A DNA stretch of 64,000 nucleotides from Mesorhizobium australicum WSM2073 (GCF_000230995.2 NC_019973.1:3114001-3178000), one strand, 5' to 3'; shown: positions 26,090-36,001, counted from the first letter of the stretch. The notes: a model not told the origin generated them from the letters alone. A program made the numbers and translations.

Positions 26090-28138
26090 ATGATGAAACC
26101 TTCCGATACCCAGGCCGTTATGGCCGTTGTGGCAGACATCAAACCCAAACAGAGGCCGGCCGGCGGCGCCAAGCCAAACGGTGCCAGGAAGCCCCGCCGG
26201 GAGAAGGTACCCGATGTCGAGGCCGCATCCGAGGTCGTCGGCGAGGCGGCGCCGCCGCCAGCGGCGGTGGAACCTGATCCGCAGCTGAGCCCCGAACAGG
26301 CCGAACAGGCGCGCAAGAAATACCTGCTGAAGCGCTTCTGGATCAGCGCGCGCGGCTATTGGAGCCGGCGGGGCGACAAGCTCGCCTGGCCATGCACGAT
26401 CGCGCTCCTGATCCTGATCTGCGTCAATGTCGGCTTCCAGTACGGGATCAATGTCTGGAACCGCTCGATCTTCGACGCCATCGAGCAGCGCAATGCGCCG
26501 ACCGTCTATTTCCTGAGCGCCGTGTTCGTGCCGCTGGTGCTTGGAAGCGTCAGCCTTGTCGTTGCGCAGGTCTATCTGCGCATGACGATCCAGCGCCGCT
26601 GGCGCTCCTGGCTCACTACATCCATCATCGGCCGCTGGCTCACCAACGGCCGCTACTACCAGCTCAATCTCGTCAGCGGCGATCACCAGAACCCGGAAGC
26701 CCGCATCGCCGACGATTTGCGGATCGCCACCGAATCGCCTGTTGATTTCGTCTCCGGCGTGCTCAACGCGTTCCTGGCGGCCTCGACCTTCATCGTCGTC
26801 TTGTGGACCATCGGCGGCGCGCTGACGCTGCCGATCGGCTCCTCGACCGTCACCATTCCGGGCTTTCTCGTCATCACCGCGGTCATCTATGCCGGCATCA
26901 CCTCCACCTCGATGGTGGTCATCGGCCGGCATTTCGTCGAACTCTCCGAGCAGAAGAACCAGGCGGAAGCGGAATTTCGCTACACGCTGATGCGCGTGCG
27001 CGAAAACGGCGAGAGCATCGCCCTGCTCGGCGGCGAGGAGGAGGAGCGCAGCGGCATCGACAGGACCTTCGCCGGCGTGCTGGGGAAGTGGGCGATGCTT
27101 GCTGGCCAGCACATGCGCACGGCGCTGGTCTCGCAGGGATCGAGCCTGTTCGCGCCGGTGGTGCCGGTGCTTTTGTGCGCGCCAAAATTCCTCGACGGCT
27201 CGATGTCGCTTGGGCAGGTCATGCAGGCGGCATCCGCCTTTGCCATCGTGCAGGGCGCGTTCGGATGGCTGGTCGACAATTACCCGCGCCTGGCCGACTG
27301 GAACGCCTCGGCACGGCGCATCGCCTCGCTGATGATGTCGCTGGATGGGCTCGAGCGCGCGGAAGAGAGCGACGCGCTCGGACGCATCAATCGCGGCGAG
27401 ACCAAGGACGACACGATGCTCAACCTCAACAATCTGTCCGTGTCGCTCGATGACGGCACCGCCGTGGTCAAGGAAACCGAGGTGGTGATCCAGCCGGGCG
27501 AGCGGCTGCTGGTGGCCGGCGAATCCGGTTCGGGCAAGAGCACGCTCGTGCGGGCGATAGCGGGCTTGTGGCCGTGGGGCGGCGGCAGCGTCGATTTCCA
27601 CCCGGGCAAGCGCATGTTCATGCTGCCGCAGCGCCCCTACATCCCCTCGGGCACGCTGCGCCGGGCCGCTGCCTATCCAGGCGCCGCCGAGGATTGGACG
27701 ATCCCGCAGATCAGGGCTGCCCTCGACAAGGTGGGGCTCGGTCATCTCGGCGACCGGATCGAGGAAGACGCGCCGTGGGACCAGACCCTGTCGGGCGGCG
27801 AGAAGCAGCGCCTGGCCTTCGCGCGGCTGCTCCTGCACGCGCCCGATATCATCGTGCTGGACGAGGCGACGGCGGCACTCGACGAGAAGAGCCAGGACAG
27901 GATGATGGAGACCATCATCCACGAATTGCCTAATGTGACCATCTTGAGCGTGGCGCACCGCGCCGAGCTGGAGGCCTTCCACAGCCGCAAGATCACGCTC
28001 GAGCGGCGCAAGGGTGGCGCCAAGCTGGTCAGCGATATCGACCTCGCCCCGCGCAAACGCAGGGGCTTGCTCGGCCGCGCCCTGTGGGGTTCCGGCACTT
28101 CCGCCGAAAAGCGCGGCGCCGCCCGTAAAAAGAGTTGA
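26090..28138 (+). CDS. ABC transporter, fused permease and ATPase, SbmA/BacA-like
   Basis: 682 residues from ATG 26090 (ATG 26093, or in-frame starts at 25967 or 26030, also possible). After a Pro/Ala-rich tail of about 75 residues comes an ABC_membrane_2-type domain (ARIADDLRIATESPVDF is the family's characteristic loop), then an ATPase with GESGSGKST, LSGGEKQRLAFARLL and IIVLDEATAALD. The layout matches YddA and BclA of rhizobia, the latter supporting peptide uptake in symbiosis. Whether this protein moves peptides, fatty acids or vitamins is not decided by the sequence. Confidence 0.88.
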   Translation: MMKPSDTQAVMAVVADIKPKQRPAGGAKPNGARKPRREKVPDVEAASEVVGEAAPPPAAVEPDPQLSPEQAEQARKKYLLKRFWISARGYWSRRGDKLAWPCTIALLILICVNVGFQYGINVWNRSIFDAIEQRNAPTVYFLSAVFVPLVLGSVSLVVAQVYLRMTIQRRWRSWLTTSIIGRWLTNGRYYQLNLVSGDHQNPEARIADDLRIATESPVDFVSGVLNAFLAASTFIVVLWTIGGALTLPIGSSTVTIPGFLVITAVIYAGITSTSMVVIGRHFVELSEQKNQAEAEFRYTLMRVRENGESIALLGGEEEERSGIDRTFAGVLGKWAMLAGQHMRTALVSQGSSLFAPVVPVLLCAPKFLDGSMSLGQVMQAASAFAIVQGAFGWLVDNYPRLADWNASARRIASLMMSLDGLERAEESDALGRINRGETKDDTMLNLNNLSVSLDDGTAVVKETEVVIQPGERLLVAGESGSGKSTLVRAIAGLWPWGGGSVDFHPGKRMFMLPQRPYIPSGTLRRAAAYPGAAEDWTIPQIRAALDKVGLGHLGDRIEEDAPWDQTLSGGEKQRLAFARLLLHAPDIIVLDEATAALDEKSQDRMMETIIHELPNVTILSVAHRAELEAFHSRKITLERRKGGAKLVSDIDLAPRKRRGLLGRALWGSGTSAEKRGAARKKS

Positions 28139-28184
28139 TGACGCTCAGGCGAGTTCTGGTTTCAGCTCAAGGGATGGCCTTCTA

Positions 28185-28907
28185 TCAGCCGCCCAATTCT
28201 TCCTGATGCGCCTTGGCGAGGTCGGCCATGCTGTCGAAGCGGAAGTCCACCTTCGGCATCTCGCCGGGATGCATCGTGGCGCCGAAACCCTGATCGGCAT
28301 GCCGGCGGTGGATCCAGCACGATTTAAGGCCCAGGCGGTTGGTCACGGCATGGTCATGAAACAGGCTTTCGGCCGTGTGCAGGACTTGCTTGTCGCCGAT
28401 CCCGAGCGTCGCCAGTTTTTCCAGCATATAGTCGAAATTCCGGGGCGACGGCTTGTAGGAGCCGATGTCCTCCGCCGTGTAGATCGCATCGAAATCGACG
28501 CCGAGCTTCCTGTTGCTGAAGGAGAAGCTCGTATTGTCGACGTTGGAGAGGATGACGAGCTTGTAGTGCTGCTTGAGGTATTGCAGGGCGGCGGCGGTAT
28601 CGGCAAAGGCCGGCCAGTCCTTCACGCTTTGGCCATAGGCGATGCATTCCTCCGGCGTGGTCACGACGCCCCATTCCTCGGCGAGCCGCTTGTAGACGAC
28701 AGCCAGAAGGTCGCAGTAGCGCTTTTGCGGCGTCCAGTCCTGCTGGCTGGATTCGTGCCTGGCATGCGCCTGCAGGATCTCGTCGCGGCCGAGGCCGCGG
28801 CCAACCCGCCCGGTCAGCGGCTTCAGGGCGTCGATCATGCCGGATTCCCAATCGATCAGCGTACCGTAGCAGTCGAAGGTCAAGGCCTTGAAATCAGTCA
28901 GCTTCAT
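28185..28907 (-). CDS. Haloacid dehalogenase, type II
   Basis: 240 residues. The HAD nucleophile motif FDCYGTLIDWE at about 9-19 (Asp10 region), motif II VILSNVDNTSF, and motif IV DIGSYKPSPRNFDYML are present. The spacing and helical cap fit L-2-haloacid dehalogenases, which hydrolyse 2-haloalkanoic acids; many annotated members are phosphatases of unknown substrate. It lies on the same strand as the DMT permease gene at 28958, ends nearest the ABC transporter, and is not clearly in an operon. Confidence 0.88.
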   Translation of the reverse strand: MKLTDFKALTFDCYGTLIDWESGMIDALKPLTGRVGRGLGRDEILQAHARHESSQQDWTPQKRYCDLLAVVYKRLAEEWGVVTTPEECIAYGQSVKDWPAFADTAAALQYLKQHYKLVILSNVDNTSFSFSNRKLGVDFDAIYTAEDIGSYKPSPRNFDYMLEKLATLGIGDKQVLHTAESLFHDHAVTNRLGLKSCWIHRRHADQGFGATMHPGEMPKVDFRFDSMADLAKAHQEELGG

Positions 28908-28957
28908 GGTTCACTCCCTTGAGTTGGATAATTGGCTGGCGTTTGCGTGGATCGTGA

Positions 28958-29893
28958 TCAATCGGCTGGCTGCCCGGCTGGGCGCAAACCTGCCTCGCCC
29001 TTCGGTGCGGTGCCGCGCGACGATGTCAGCCAGATGCCGACCAGCGTCACCGCGAGGCCAAGGACCATCGCCGCAGAAAGGGGCTCGCCGAAGAGCAGCC
29101 AGGCCCAGAGCATCGTCACCGGCGGGCTGAGATAGATCATGCTGCTGACCTGCGCGGCGCTGTGGAGGCGCAGGCTCGCATAATAGACGCCGTAGCAGAA
29201 GAAGGTCGAAAACAGCACCAGCCAGGCGATGCCGAACTCGAACCGGCCATCAAGGGGCGGCATCAGCCCGCCTTTCCATTCGGCGCAAGCGGCAAAAAAC
29301 AGCGCCGCCGTCAGGCATTGGATGCACAGGCTCTGGTGGATGGGCATGTTGATCGTCCCCATCCGCTTCTGCAGCACGGTCGCCAGAGCGAAGACCATCA
29401 TGGAAGCGATCGTGACCACGTACGCCCAGGCCGGCGCGGTGCCGAGACTGAGGCTGTTCAGCGAGACGACCAGCACGCCGAGCACGCCGAGAGCCGTTCC
29501 GGTCCACTGCCTCGATGTCAGCCGGTGGCCGAGAACGGGCTGCGACAGTGCCGCGATGGCGAGGGGGACGAGGTCCGAGATCAGCGCGACCAGGCCGGTC
29601 GGCACGCGCTGGCCGATGGCAAGCGCGAAGCCGCCGAGATAGAGGAACATCATCGCCACGCCGAACGCCATCTGCTGGAGCAGCGCCCGGACGCCGATGC
29701 GCGGCCCGACCATGAGCGCGAAGGGCAGAAGGACCAGCCCTGACATCAAGGTTCGCCAGAACAGCACGAGCATGACGTCGGCGCTCTCGCTGGCGTAACG
29801 GATGCCGACAAAGCCCGAGCTCCAGCTTACGACCAGGGCTGCCGCCAGAAGCGGCCAGGCCAGGCGACGGGACGGAGGTTTCGGGAGCGTCAT
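28958..29893 (-). CDS. DMT/EamA-family permease
   Basis: 311 residues from ATG 29893, about ten membrane helices in two EamA halves (WPLLAAALVVSWSSGFVGIR at the start, WAWLLFGEPLSAAMVLGLAV near the end). Family members export amino acids or other metabolites. The frame upstream of 29893 is open but lies in the divergent promoter region. The LysR gene starting at 30099 is divergent and is the likely regulator. Confidence 0.88.
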   Translation of the reverse strand: MTLPKPPSRRLAWPLLAAALVVSWSSGFVGIRYASESADVMLVLFWRTLMSGLVLLPFALMVGPRIGVRALLQQMAFGVAMMFLYLGGFALAIGQRVPTGLVALISDLVPLAIAALSQPVLGHRLTSRQWTGTALGVLGVLVVSLNSLSLGTAPAWAYVVTIASMMVFALATVLQKRMGTINMPIHQSLCIQCLTAALFFAACAEWKGGLMPPLDGRFEFGIAWLVLFSTFFCYGVYYASLRLHSAAQVSSMIYLSPPVTMLWAWLLFGEPLSAAMVLGLAVTLVGIWLTSSRGTAPKGEAGLRPAGQPAD

Positions 29894-30098
29894 GCGGTCT
29901 CTTCGTCGAAGCGAGTTCGCCAGCGGATCACGGCCGATCTCGGATGCGGGATTTATGGCGGCGCGCAAGCGCCTTTGCACATGACAAATTTCGATATATC
30001 CATGAAATAGGCGCGAGATGTGGCATATATGATTGACCTCAAAGCCCGTTCTCTGCCGAAACCTTGAAGCGCTGCTTTCGTTTCAAACGAGGATTGTC

Positions 30099-30989
30099 AT
30101 GACTGGAGTGATGAGCCGCCGCCTGGATGTCGATGCCTTGCGGGCGATGGTGGCGATCGAGAAACATGGCGGCGTTACCCGGGCAGCCGAGATGCTCGGC
30201 CTGTCGCAATCGGCCGTCAGCCACAAGATCAGGCGGCTGGAAGCGAGTCTCGACTGCGAAATCCTCAGCCGCAAGGCGAATGCGCCGATGTTCACCAGTT
30301 CAGGGCAGGATCTGCTGGGCTATGCCAGGCGCATCCTGGGCATCCATGACGAGGCGATCCTGAGCCTGTCGAAGAGCACGCTGCAAGGCAAGATCGCTTT
30401 GGGGATGACCGAGGATACGACCTGCACGGACCTTTCGCGCATCCTTGGCCGGTTTCGCCGGCTGTACCCCGAGGTGAGCGTGCGCACGCAGGTGCGTATG
30501 AGCCTTGCCTTGCAGAAGCTGTTGGGCGAGGGCGCGCTCGACGCTGCCATCATCCAGGTGTTCCAGCACGACGTCCGCCCCACCGATGTCCCGCTGTTCC
30601 GCGAGACCCTGCATTGGGTGAAGTCGCCCGAGCTGACCCTTGGGAAAGGCGACCCGGTGCCGTTCCTGTCCTTCGACGAGAACTGCTTCTATCGCCGTTG
30701 GGGCCTCGATCTCGGCCAGGACGAGGGAACGGTGTTCGAGATCGTGTTCGAATGTTCGAGCGCGGCCGGCATCATCGCCGGCGTGACCTCCGGCCTCGGC
30801 GTGGCGCTGCTCAGCCAGCGCCATCTGCGGCCCGGCATGGAGATCGTCGACAAGTCGTTCCCCAAGCCTCCGGACCTCGCCTACGTCATTCGCCGCACCC
30901 GCAACGTCCGCAATCCCGCGCTGGAGACGCTGGTGCGGGAGATAGAGGCTGAGGTGAAGCGCCACGGGACCCTGCAGATCGCGGTGTGA
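30099..30989 (+). CDS. LysR-family transcriptional regulator
   Basis: 296 residues from ATG 30099 (AGGA 7 bases upstream; the in-frame ATG at 30033 is less likely). The N-terminal HTH is AAEMLGLSQSAVSHKIRRLE, and the effector domain spans about 95-295. The central FDENCFYRRW and SSAAGIIAGVTSGLGVALLS follow the family. It is divergent from the EamA permease, which suggests control of that exporter by its substrate. Confidence 0.88.
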   Translation: MTGVMSRRLDVDALRAMVAIEKHGGVTRAAEMLGLSQSAVSHKIRRLEASLDCEILSRKANAPMFTSSGQDLLGYARRILGIHDEAILSLSKSTLQGKIALGMTEDTTCTDLSRILGRFRRLYPEVSVRTQVRMSLALQKLLGEGALDAAIIQVFQHDVRPTDVPLFRETLHWVKSPELTLGKGDPVPFLSFDENCFYRRWGLDLGQDEGTVFEIVFECSSAAGIIAGVTSGLGVALLSQRHLRPGMEIVDKSFPKPPDLAYVIRRTRNVRNPALETLVREIEAEVKRHGTLQIAV

Positions 30990-31055
30990 GGAGGCGTGAT
31001 TAGCGTTGGCGCCCGTGCGCCCGGTCGATGATATCGCGCGCTCGAGCCTCTCGCC

Positions 31056-31406
31056 TCATTTCCGGAGTATCTTCTCCATCGCTTTCCCCTTCGCAAGCTC
31101 GTCGATCAGCTTATCGAGGTAGCGAATTTCCTTCATCCGTGGATCCTCAATATCTTCCACGCGGACGCCGCAGACCACCCCTGTAATCAAATTCCGCAAA
31201 GGATTCAGTCGAGGGGCCTGACCAAAGAAATCCTCGAAGCTGGTTTTCTTCTCCAGTTCGGCGTCGAGTTCTTTCTCGGTGTAGCCCGTCAGCCAGCGGA
31301 TGATCTCATCGACCTCGGCTCTGGTGCGTCCTTTCCTTTGCGCCTTGGCGACATAGTGCGGATAGACGCTGGCAAAGCTTGTGGAATAGATTCGATGCTC
31401 CGTCAT
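31056..31406 (-). CDS. DUF2200-family protein
   Basis: 116 residues. It matches DUF2200 closely in layout: [20 protein letters not shown], then [15 protein letters not shown] and [18 protein letters not shown], then the [18 protein letters not shown] tail. The function of the family is unknown; it is soluble, small and conserved in many bacteria. The gene stands alone between a LysR gene and an acyl-CoA synthetase. Confidence 0.9.
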   Translation of the reverse strand: MTEHRIYSTSFASVYPHYVAKAQRKGRTRAEVDEIIRWLTGYTEKELDAELEKKTSFEDFFGQAPRLNPLRNLITGVVCGVRVEDIEDPRMKEIRYLDKLIDELAKGKAMEKILRK

Positions 31407-31510
31407 GACGTGCCCTTACCGGTGGCGCCTATCGCCCGCACTCAACTTTGCCTCCAATGCGCAGGTCTCAGCAATTGGCGCAGGACCGACTCCAATCTTC
31501 CCGCCGCCCT

Positions 31511-33169
31511 TCACCCGTTCCTTTTCTCCACCTCAGCCTTGCGCAACAAGAACCGTTGGATCTTGCCGCTAGGGGTCTTCGGCAATTCCCCGACGAAGTC
31601 GATCTCGCGCGGATAGGCATGGGCCGAGAGGCGTTTGCGGACATGCTGCGCCAGTTCTTCGGCGAGTTCCGGGCTGCCCTCGTAGGCGGGCGCCAGGATG
31701 ACGAAGGCCTTGACGATCTCGGTGCGCTGCGGGTCGGGTACGCCGACCACCGCCGCCTCGTTGACGGCGGGATGTTCGATCAGCGCGCTTTCGACGTCGA
31801 AGGGGCCGATGCGGTAGCCTGACGAGGTGATGACGTCGTCGGCGCGGCCGATGAAGGAGACCGAGCCGTCCGGCTCGTATTCCACCGTGTCGCCGGTGCG
31901 GTAGTAGCCGCCCGATATGGCCGGCGTTTCGGCCTGGTGGTAGCCGTCGAACCAGCGCAACGGCGAGTTGGCGATGTCGACGGCGAGGATGCCGGGCTGG
32001 TTGGGGCCGAGCTCGTTGCCGGCCTCGTCCAGCACCACCATGCGATAGCCCGGCATGGCAAAGCCCGCCGAGCCGGCGCGGACAGGGTGCGCCAGGCCGT
32101 GATGGTTGTTGACCATCATGCCGTTCTCGGTCTGGCCGTAATGGTCGTGGATGGGCGCGGCGAGATGGGCGTCGAACCAGCGGATCACTTCCGGGTTGAG
32201 CGGCTCGCCGGCGCTGCTCACCACACGCAGCCGGCCTTTTGCACGCGCGGCGGCGTCGGGACCTTCGGCGAGCAGCAGGCGGAAGGCGGTGGGCGAGCCG
32301 GCAAGGCTGGTGACGCCAAGCCGCTCGATGACATCATAGGTGTTTTTGGCGGTGAAGGCGCCCTCGTTGAAGGTCGTGGCGATGCCGAGCAGCAGGGGTC
32401 CCGTGATGGCGTAGTAGAGGCCATAGGCCCAACCCGGATCGGCGATGTTCCAGAAGATGTCGTCTGGGCGCAGGCCGATCGCGTCGCGCATATAGGCGCC
32501 GAAGGCGAGCAGCGCGTTGAGCGGCACCGGCACGCCCTTCGGCAGGCCGGTGGTGCCCGAGGTCGACATCATCATGAACAGGTCTTCGCCCTTGCGCATC
32601 ACCGGGTCGCAGTTGGGTGAGGCGGCGGCAAGCGCAGCACGGAAATCGATGTCGCCCGGGGACAGGGCGTCGCCAGCACCGAGGATGGTGGCGATTTGCG
32701 GAGGGTTCGCGACCTCGTCGAGCTTGCCGCGATTGGCCGGATTGGTCACCACCAGCCTGGCGCCGCTGTAGCCAAGCCGGTGTTCGATCGCCTTCGGGCC
32801 GAAGGCAGTGAACAGCGGCTGGTAGACCGCGCCGATGCGCCAGGCGCCGAGGATCAGCGCCACCAGTTCGGGGATGCGCGGCAGCATGCCGGCCACGACA
32901 TCGCCCGGGCCGACGCCCAACTCCTTCAGCAGAGTGCCGACGCGGCCGGACATGTCGGCGAGATCCTCGAAGCTGAATTCGCTGAGTTCGCCGCCGGCAG
33001 AGATGGCGCGCAGCGCCAGGCGGTTTCCGCCGGTGTGCCGGCCGCAGCATTCGACATAGGCGTTGATGCCGGTCGCGGGGTCGCCCTGCAGTCTCGCGAT
33101 CTCATCCTCAATACGAAAGCTTGCAACGGCATCGTCATAGCGCGGCAAGCCGGCTTGCTGCTTGGTCAT
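31511..33169 (-). CDS. Acyl-CoA synthetase (AMP-forming)
   Basis: 552 residues. The adenylating core is intact: P-loop STSGTTGLPKGVPV, DHYGQTENG (A5), YYRTGDTVEYEPDG (A7), GRADDVITSSGYRIGPFDVE (A8), and the final Lys in ELPKTPSGKIQRF (A10). The pattern (NIADPGWAYGLYYAITGPLLLG) resembles acetyl-, propionyl- or medium-chain acyl-CoA synthetases. It activates a carboxylic acid to its CoA thioester in the cytoplasm. The substrate chain length is not settled. Confidence 0.92.
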   Translation of the reverse strand: MTKQQAGLPRYDDAVASFRIEDEIARLQGDPATGINAYVECCGRHTGGNRLALRAISAGGELSEFSFEDLADMSGRVGTLLKELGVGPGDVVAGMLPRIPELVALILGAWRIGAVYQPLFTAFGPKAIEHRLGYSGARLVVTNPANRGKLDEVANPPQIATILGAGDALSPGDIDFRAALAAASPNCDPVMRKGEDLFMMMSTSGTTGLPKGVPVPLNALLAFGAYMRDAIGLRPDDIFWNIADPGWAYGLYYAITGPLLLGIATTFNEGAFTAKNTYDVIERLGVTSLAGSPTAFRLLLAEGPDAAARAKGRLRVVSSAGEPLNPEVIRWFDAHLAAPIHDHYGQTENGMMVNNHHGLAHPVRAGSAGFAMPGYRMVVLDEAGNELGPNQPGILAVDIANSPLRWFDGYHQAETPAISGGYYRTGDTVEYEPDGSVSFIGRADDVITSSGYRIGPFDVESALIEHPAVNEAAVVGVPDPQRTEIVKAFVILAPAYEGSPELAEELAQHVRKRLSAHAYPREIDFVGELPKTPSGKIQRFLLRKAEVEKRNG

Positions 33170-33324
33170 GAAAATCCTCCCTGGCGGTGCGCCATCTCCC
33201 CATGGCGCGCTGTCGCGGCGACATTGACATCAGATGGCGCCGATGGGCAACGGCGAGTGCCTGTTCCTTTGTATTGACGCAACTCCGGACGAAAAACCGC
33301 TACACACTTTTCCCGGAATTGCGC

Positions 33325-34218
33325 TTACAGGTTCGCCTCGGCGAAGATGCGTGCCGCCCAGTCGAGAAAGACGCGCAGGCGCGGCGAAAGCTGCCGGTTC
33401 TGCGGATAGAGCGCCGACAGCGGTGTCGGCGAGGGCGGATACCCGGCCAGCACCTCGACCAGTGTTCCCTCTGCCAAATCCTTCTCGAAGCGATAGCGCG
33501 GCGCCTGGATGAGACCGAGGCCAAGCCGGGCGAGGTCGGCGGCGGTGTCGGAATTGTTGGCGGCGACGCGGCCGGGCAGCCTGACCTCGCGCGTCTTGCC
33601 GCCGACGGTGAATTCGAAGGGCAGCACTTCGCCGGTGCGGGAGGAGACGAAACCGATCGCCTGGTGGCCGTCCAGCGCATCGGGGGAGGCGGGCGTGCCG
33701 TGGCGGGAGAGATAGGCGGGGCTGGCGCAGGTCATCTCGCGGATCATGCCAAGGCGGCGCATGATCATGCCGCTGTCCGGCGGCTCGCCGACGCGGATGA
33801 CGCAGTCGACGCCCTCGCGCACCAGGTCGACCAGCCGGTCGCTCTGGCCGATCTGCAGGTCGATCCTGGCATAGCGGGCGAGGAATTCCGGCAGGCGCGG
33901 CAACAGGAAGGTGCGTGTGAGCAGCGTGCTGGCGTCGATGCGCAGCAGGCCGAAGGGTTCGGCATTGCGGAAGGCGGCCTCGGCATCCTCGATCTCGGCC
34001 AGGATGGACAGGCAGCGCCGGTAATAGGCCTCGCCGTCCTGCGTGGCGTTCACCTGGCGCGTGGTGCGCTCGAGCAGCCTTGCGCCGAGATGTTCTTCCA
34101 GCCGCCGGACCGCTTCCGTCGCGGTCGAGCGCGGCAGGCCGAGATCGGCGGCGGCAGCGGTGAAGCTGCGCCGCTCCAGCACGCGAACGAAGAGCCGCAT
34201 CGTGTCCAGGCGATCCAT
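33325..34218 (-). CDS. LysR-family transcriptional regulator
   Basis: 297 residues. The HTH is at about 16-40 (SFTAAAADLGLPRSTATEAV), then the effector domain (about 90-295). The pattern (LLARTTRQVNATQDGEAYYR) fits the large LysR group that controls neighbouring SDR and reductase genes. It is divergent from the SDR gene at 34322, with 103 bp between them containing a TTCCG/CGGAA dyad (34235-34274). Confidence 0.9.
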   Translation of the reverse strand: MDRLDTMRLFVRVLERRSFTAAAADLGLPRSTATEAVRRLEEHLGARLLERTTRQVNATQDGEAYYRRCLSILAEIEDAEAAFRNAEPFGLLRIDASTLLTRTFLLPRLPEFLARYARIDLQIGQSDRLVDLVREGVDCVIRVGEPPDSGMIMRRLGMIREMTCASPAYLSRHGTPASPDALDGHQAIGFVSSRTGEVLPFEFTVGGKTREVRLPGRVAANNSDTAADLARLGLGLIQAPRYRFEKDLAEGTLVEVLAGYPPSPTPLSALYPQNRQLSPRLRVFLDWAARIFAEANL

Positions 34219-34321
34219 GGTCTTTGTTCGCAGTTTCCGAATAGTGATGTCAAGACAAGGCTGATTATCCGGAAGTTGGTTCGGCCTATATCCGTCTCAC
34301 CAATAAGAAGGAGAGACTTCC

Positions 34322-35077
34322 ATGACTTCAGGCCAAACGAGCACGGGCCAAACTAAAGCGGCGATCGTGACCGGCGCCTCCAAGGGCATCGGCGCGGCGA
34401 TCGCGCGGCGGCTCGCCCGTGACGGCATCGCCGTCGTCGTCAATTACGCGCGGGGACAGGCCGAGGCCGAGGCGCTGGTGCGCGCCATCGAAGCCGATGG
34501 CGGCAAGGCGATCGCCGTGCAAGCCGATATCGCGGTTCCGGCCGGTATCGCCAGCCTCTTCGACGCCGGCGAGAAGGCGTTCGGAGGCATCGATATACTG
34601 GTCAACAATGCCGGCATCATGAAGCTTTCGCCGATCGCACAGGCCGATGATGCCTTCTTCGACACCCAGGTCGCGATCAATCTCGGCGGCGTGTTCCGTG
34701 GCATGCGCGAAGGCGCAAAACGCATTCGCGATGGCGGCCGCATCGTCAATTTTTCGAGCAGCGTGGTCGGCCTCTACCAGCCGGGTTACGGCGTCTATGC
34801 CGCCACCAAGGCGGCGGGAGAGGCGATGACGCACATTCTGGCCAAGGAGCTTGGCGCGCGCGGCATCACCGTCAACGCGGTGGCGCCCGGACCGGTCGAG
34901 ACGGCGCTGTTCACCGATGGCAAGAGCGCGGCGCAGATCGAGGCCACGGCCAAGATGATCCCGCTCGGCAGGCTCGGCCAGCCCGACGACATTGCCGGCG
35001 TGGTCTCGTTCCTGGCCGGGCCGGACAGTGCCTGGGTCAACGGGCAAATCATCCGCGCCAATGGCGGCGTGATCTGA
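34322..35077 (+). CDS. SDR-family oxidoreductase
   Basis: 251 residues. The motif TGASKGIGAAIARRLARDG for cofactor binding, NNAG, and the catalytic YAATK (in YGVYAATKAAGEAM) are intact, as is PGPVET. A classical short-chain dehydrogenase, NAD(P)(H)-dependent, of the FabG-like group; the substrate is unknown. It is divergent from a LysR gene and 87 bp before a tautomerase gene on the same strand, so the two may form a small detoxification or catabolic operon. Confidence 0.92.
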   Translation: MTSGQTSTGQTKAAIVTGASKGIGAAIARRLARDGIAVVVNYARGQAEAEALVRAIEADGGKAIAVQADIAVPAGIASLFDAGEKAFGGIDILVNNAGIMKLSPIAQADDAFFDTQVAINLGGVFRGMREGAKRIRDGGRIVNFSSSVVGLYQPGYGVYAATKAAGEAMTHILAKELGARGITVNAVAPGPVETALFTDGKSAAQIEATAKMIPLGRLGQPDDIAGVVSFLAGPDSAWVNGQIIRANGGVI

Positions 35078-35164
35078 AGGAGGCTGGCCGCTGCTGCTGT
35101 GGCGGCCTGCCTCCCGTTCCATTCGAAACCTAGCCCAAACGATTGAGAAGACAAGGAAAAGACC

Positions 35165-35377
35165 ATGCCATTCGCCAATATCAAGATGCCGCAGGCGGCG
35201 CTCTCCAAGGCACAGAAAGAAGACCTCATCCATCGCACGACCGCCATGTTCGTCGACTTTTTCGGCGAGGGCGTGCGGCCCTACACGATGGTGCTTGTGG
35301 AGGAAGTCGCCGATGGCGGCTATGGCCGCGCCGACGAAGTGTTCGTGGTGCCGGACGCTTTTCGCGCCAAGGACTAA
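35165..35377 (+). CDS. 4-oxalocrotonate tautomerase-family protein
   Basis: 70 residues, the size of small tautomerases. The N-terminus MPFANIKM exposes Pro1 after Met removal, the catalytic base of the family. A beta-alpha-beta pattern follows. Members convert enols to ketones in aromatic catabolism or act as oligomeric isomerases. It may be co-transcribed with the SDR gene upstream. Confidence 0.88.
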   Translation: MPFANIKMPQAALSKAQKEDLIHRTTAMFVDFFGEGVRPYTMVLVEEVADGGYGRADEVFVVPDAFRAKD

Positions 35378-35454
35378 GGTTGCCGATGTCCGGCCGGCCT
35401 GCACATGGCTCACGCCCGCGCTTCCGGTACTCACATGCTCAAAAGCACCCTCCG

Positions 35455-35985
35455 TTAGCCGCAGCATGGCCCGGCGGAGGGGCCACAGCAGGCCTTGGCC
35501 TTCTTTTCCTCCTCCAGCCAGCGGTCGCGCGGCTTGCAACTCGCTGGCCGTGGCGCAAGCGCGACATGCACGGCGCCGTCGGCCAGCCGGGGCAGGGCGG
35601 CCCGGTAGAGCTGCATCGGGCGCACGCCGTCGCTGACCTCGAAGGTCAGCTTGGCCGCCTGGTCGAGACCGACATGCTCGGTCACTTTCCGGATGATCGC
35701 CGCGAATTTTCCAGCCGGCATATGGGTGCGGTCCTCATTGACGTCCCATAGCTGCACGAAGATCTCCGACCATGATTCCGGATTCCCGCCGCAGTCGAGC
35801 GCGTCGAAGCGGCCGGCCTTGACCTCGGTGACATGGTAGCCCGGCAACACTGGCCCGCCTTCATGGAAAAACACCAGTGGCTTTTCCCTGTGATCCGCCA
35901 GAAAGTCCAGCAAGCCGGCCATGGTGATGTCCCGGGGGTCGGCCGTGATCACGGGATCAAATTCCCGATTGTCAGAGGCGAGCAT
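35455..35985 (-). CDS. DUF6428-type protein with Cys-rich tail, arsenic-locus linked
   Basis: 176 residues from ATG 35985 (AAGGA upstream; in-frame ATG 36006 is inside the operator). The bulk is a compact alpha/beta domain (VFFHEGGPVLPGYHVTEVK). The C-terminus ends with ACCGPSAGPCCG, two Cys pairs suited to binding arsenite or another soft metal. It is divergent from arsR across a 42-bp gap, and similar proteins recur beside ars genes. The biochemical function is unknown. Confidence 0.75.
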   Translation of the reverse strand: MLASDNREFDPVITADPRDITMAGLLDFLADHREKPLVFFHEGGPVLPGYHVTEVKAGRFDALDCGGNPESWSEIFVQLWDVNEDRTHMPAGKFAAIIRKVTEHVGLDQAAKLTFEVSDGVRPMQLYRAALPRLADGAVHVALAPRPASCKPRDRWLEEEKKAKACCGPSAGPCCG

Positions 35986-36001
35986 GTGCGATAATCCTTG
36001 G

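Noticed and set aside
26030..26092. ATG 26030 as start of the ABC transporter gene
   Set aside because: GGCGGTG upstream is a poor ribosome-binding site and the extra residues are basic and variable; ATG 26090 is kept, but the choice is weak.
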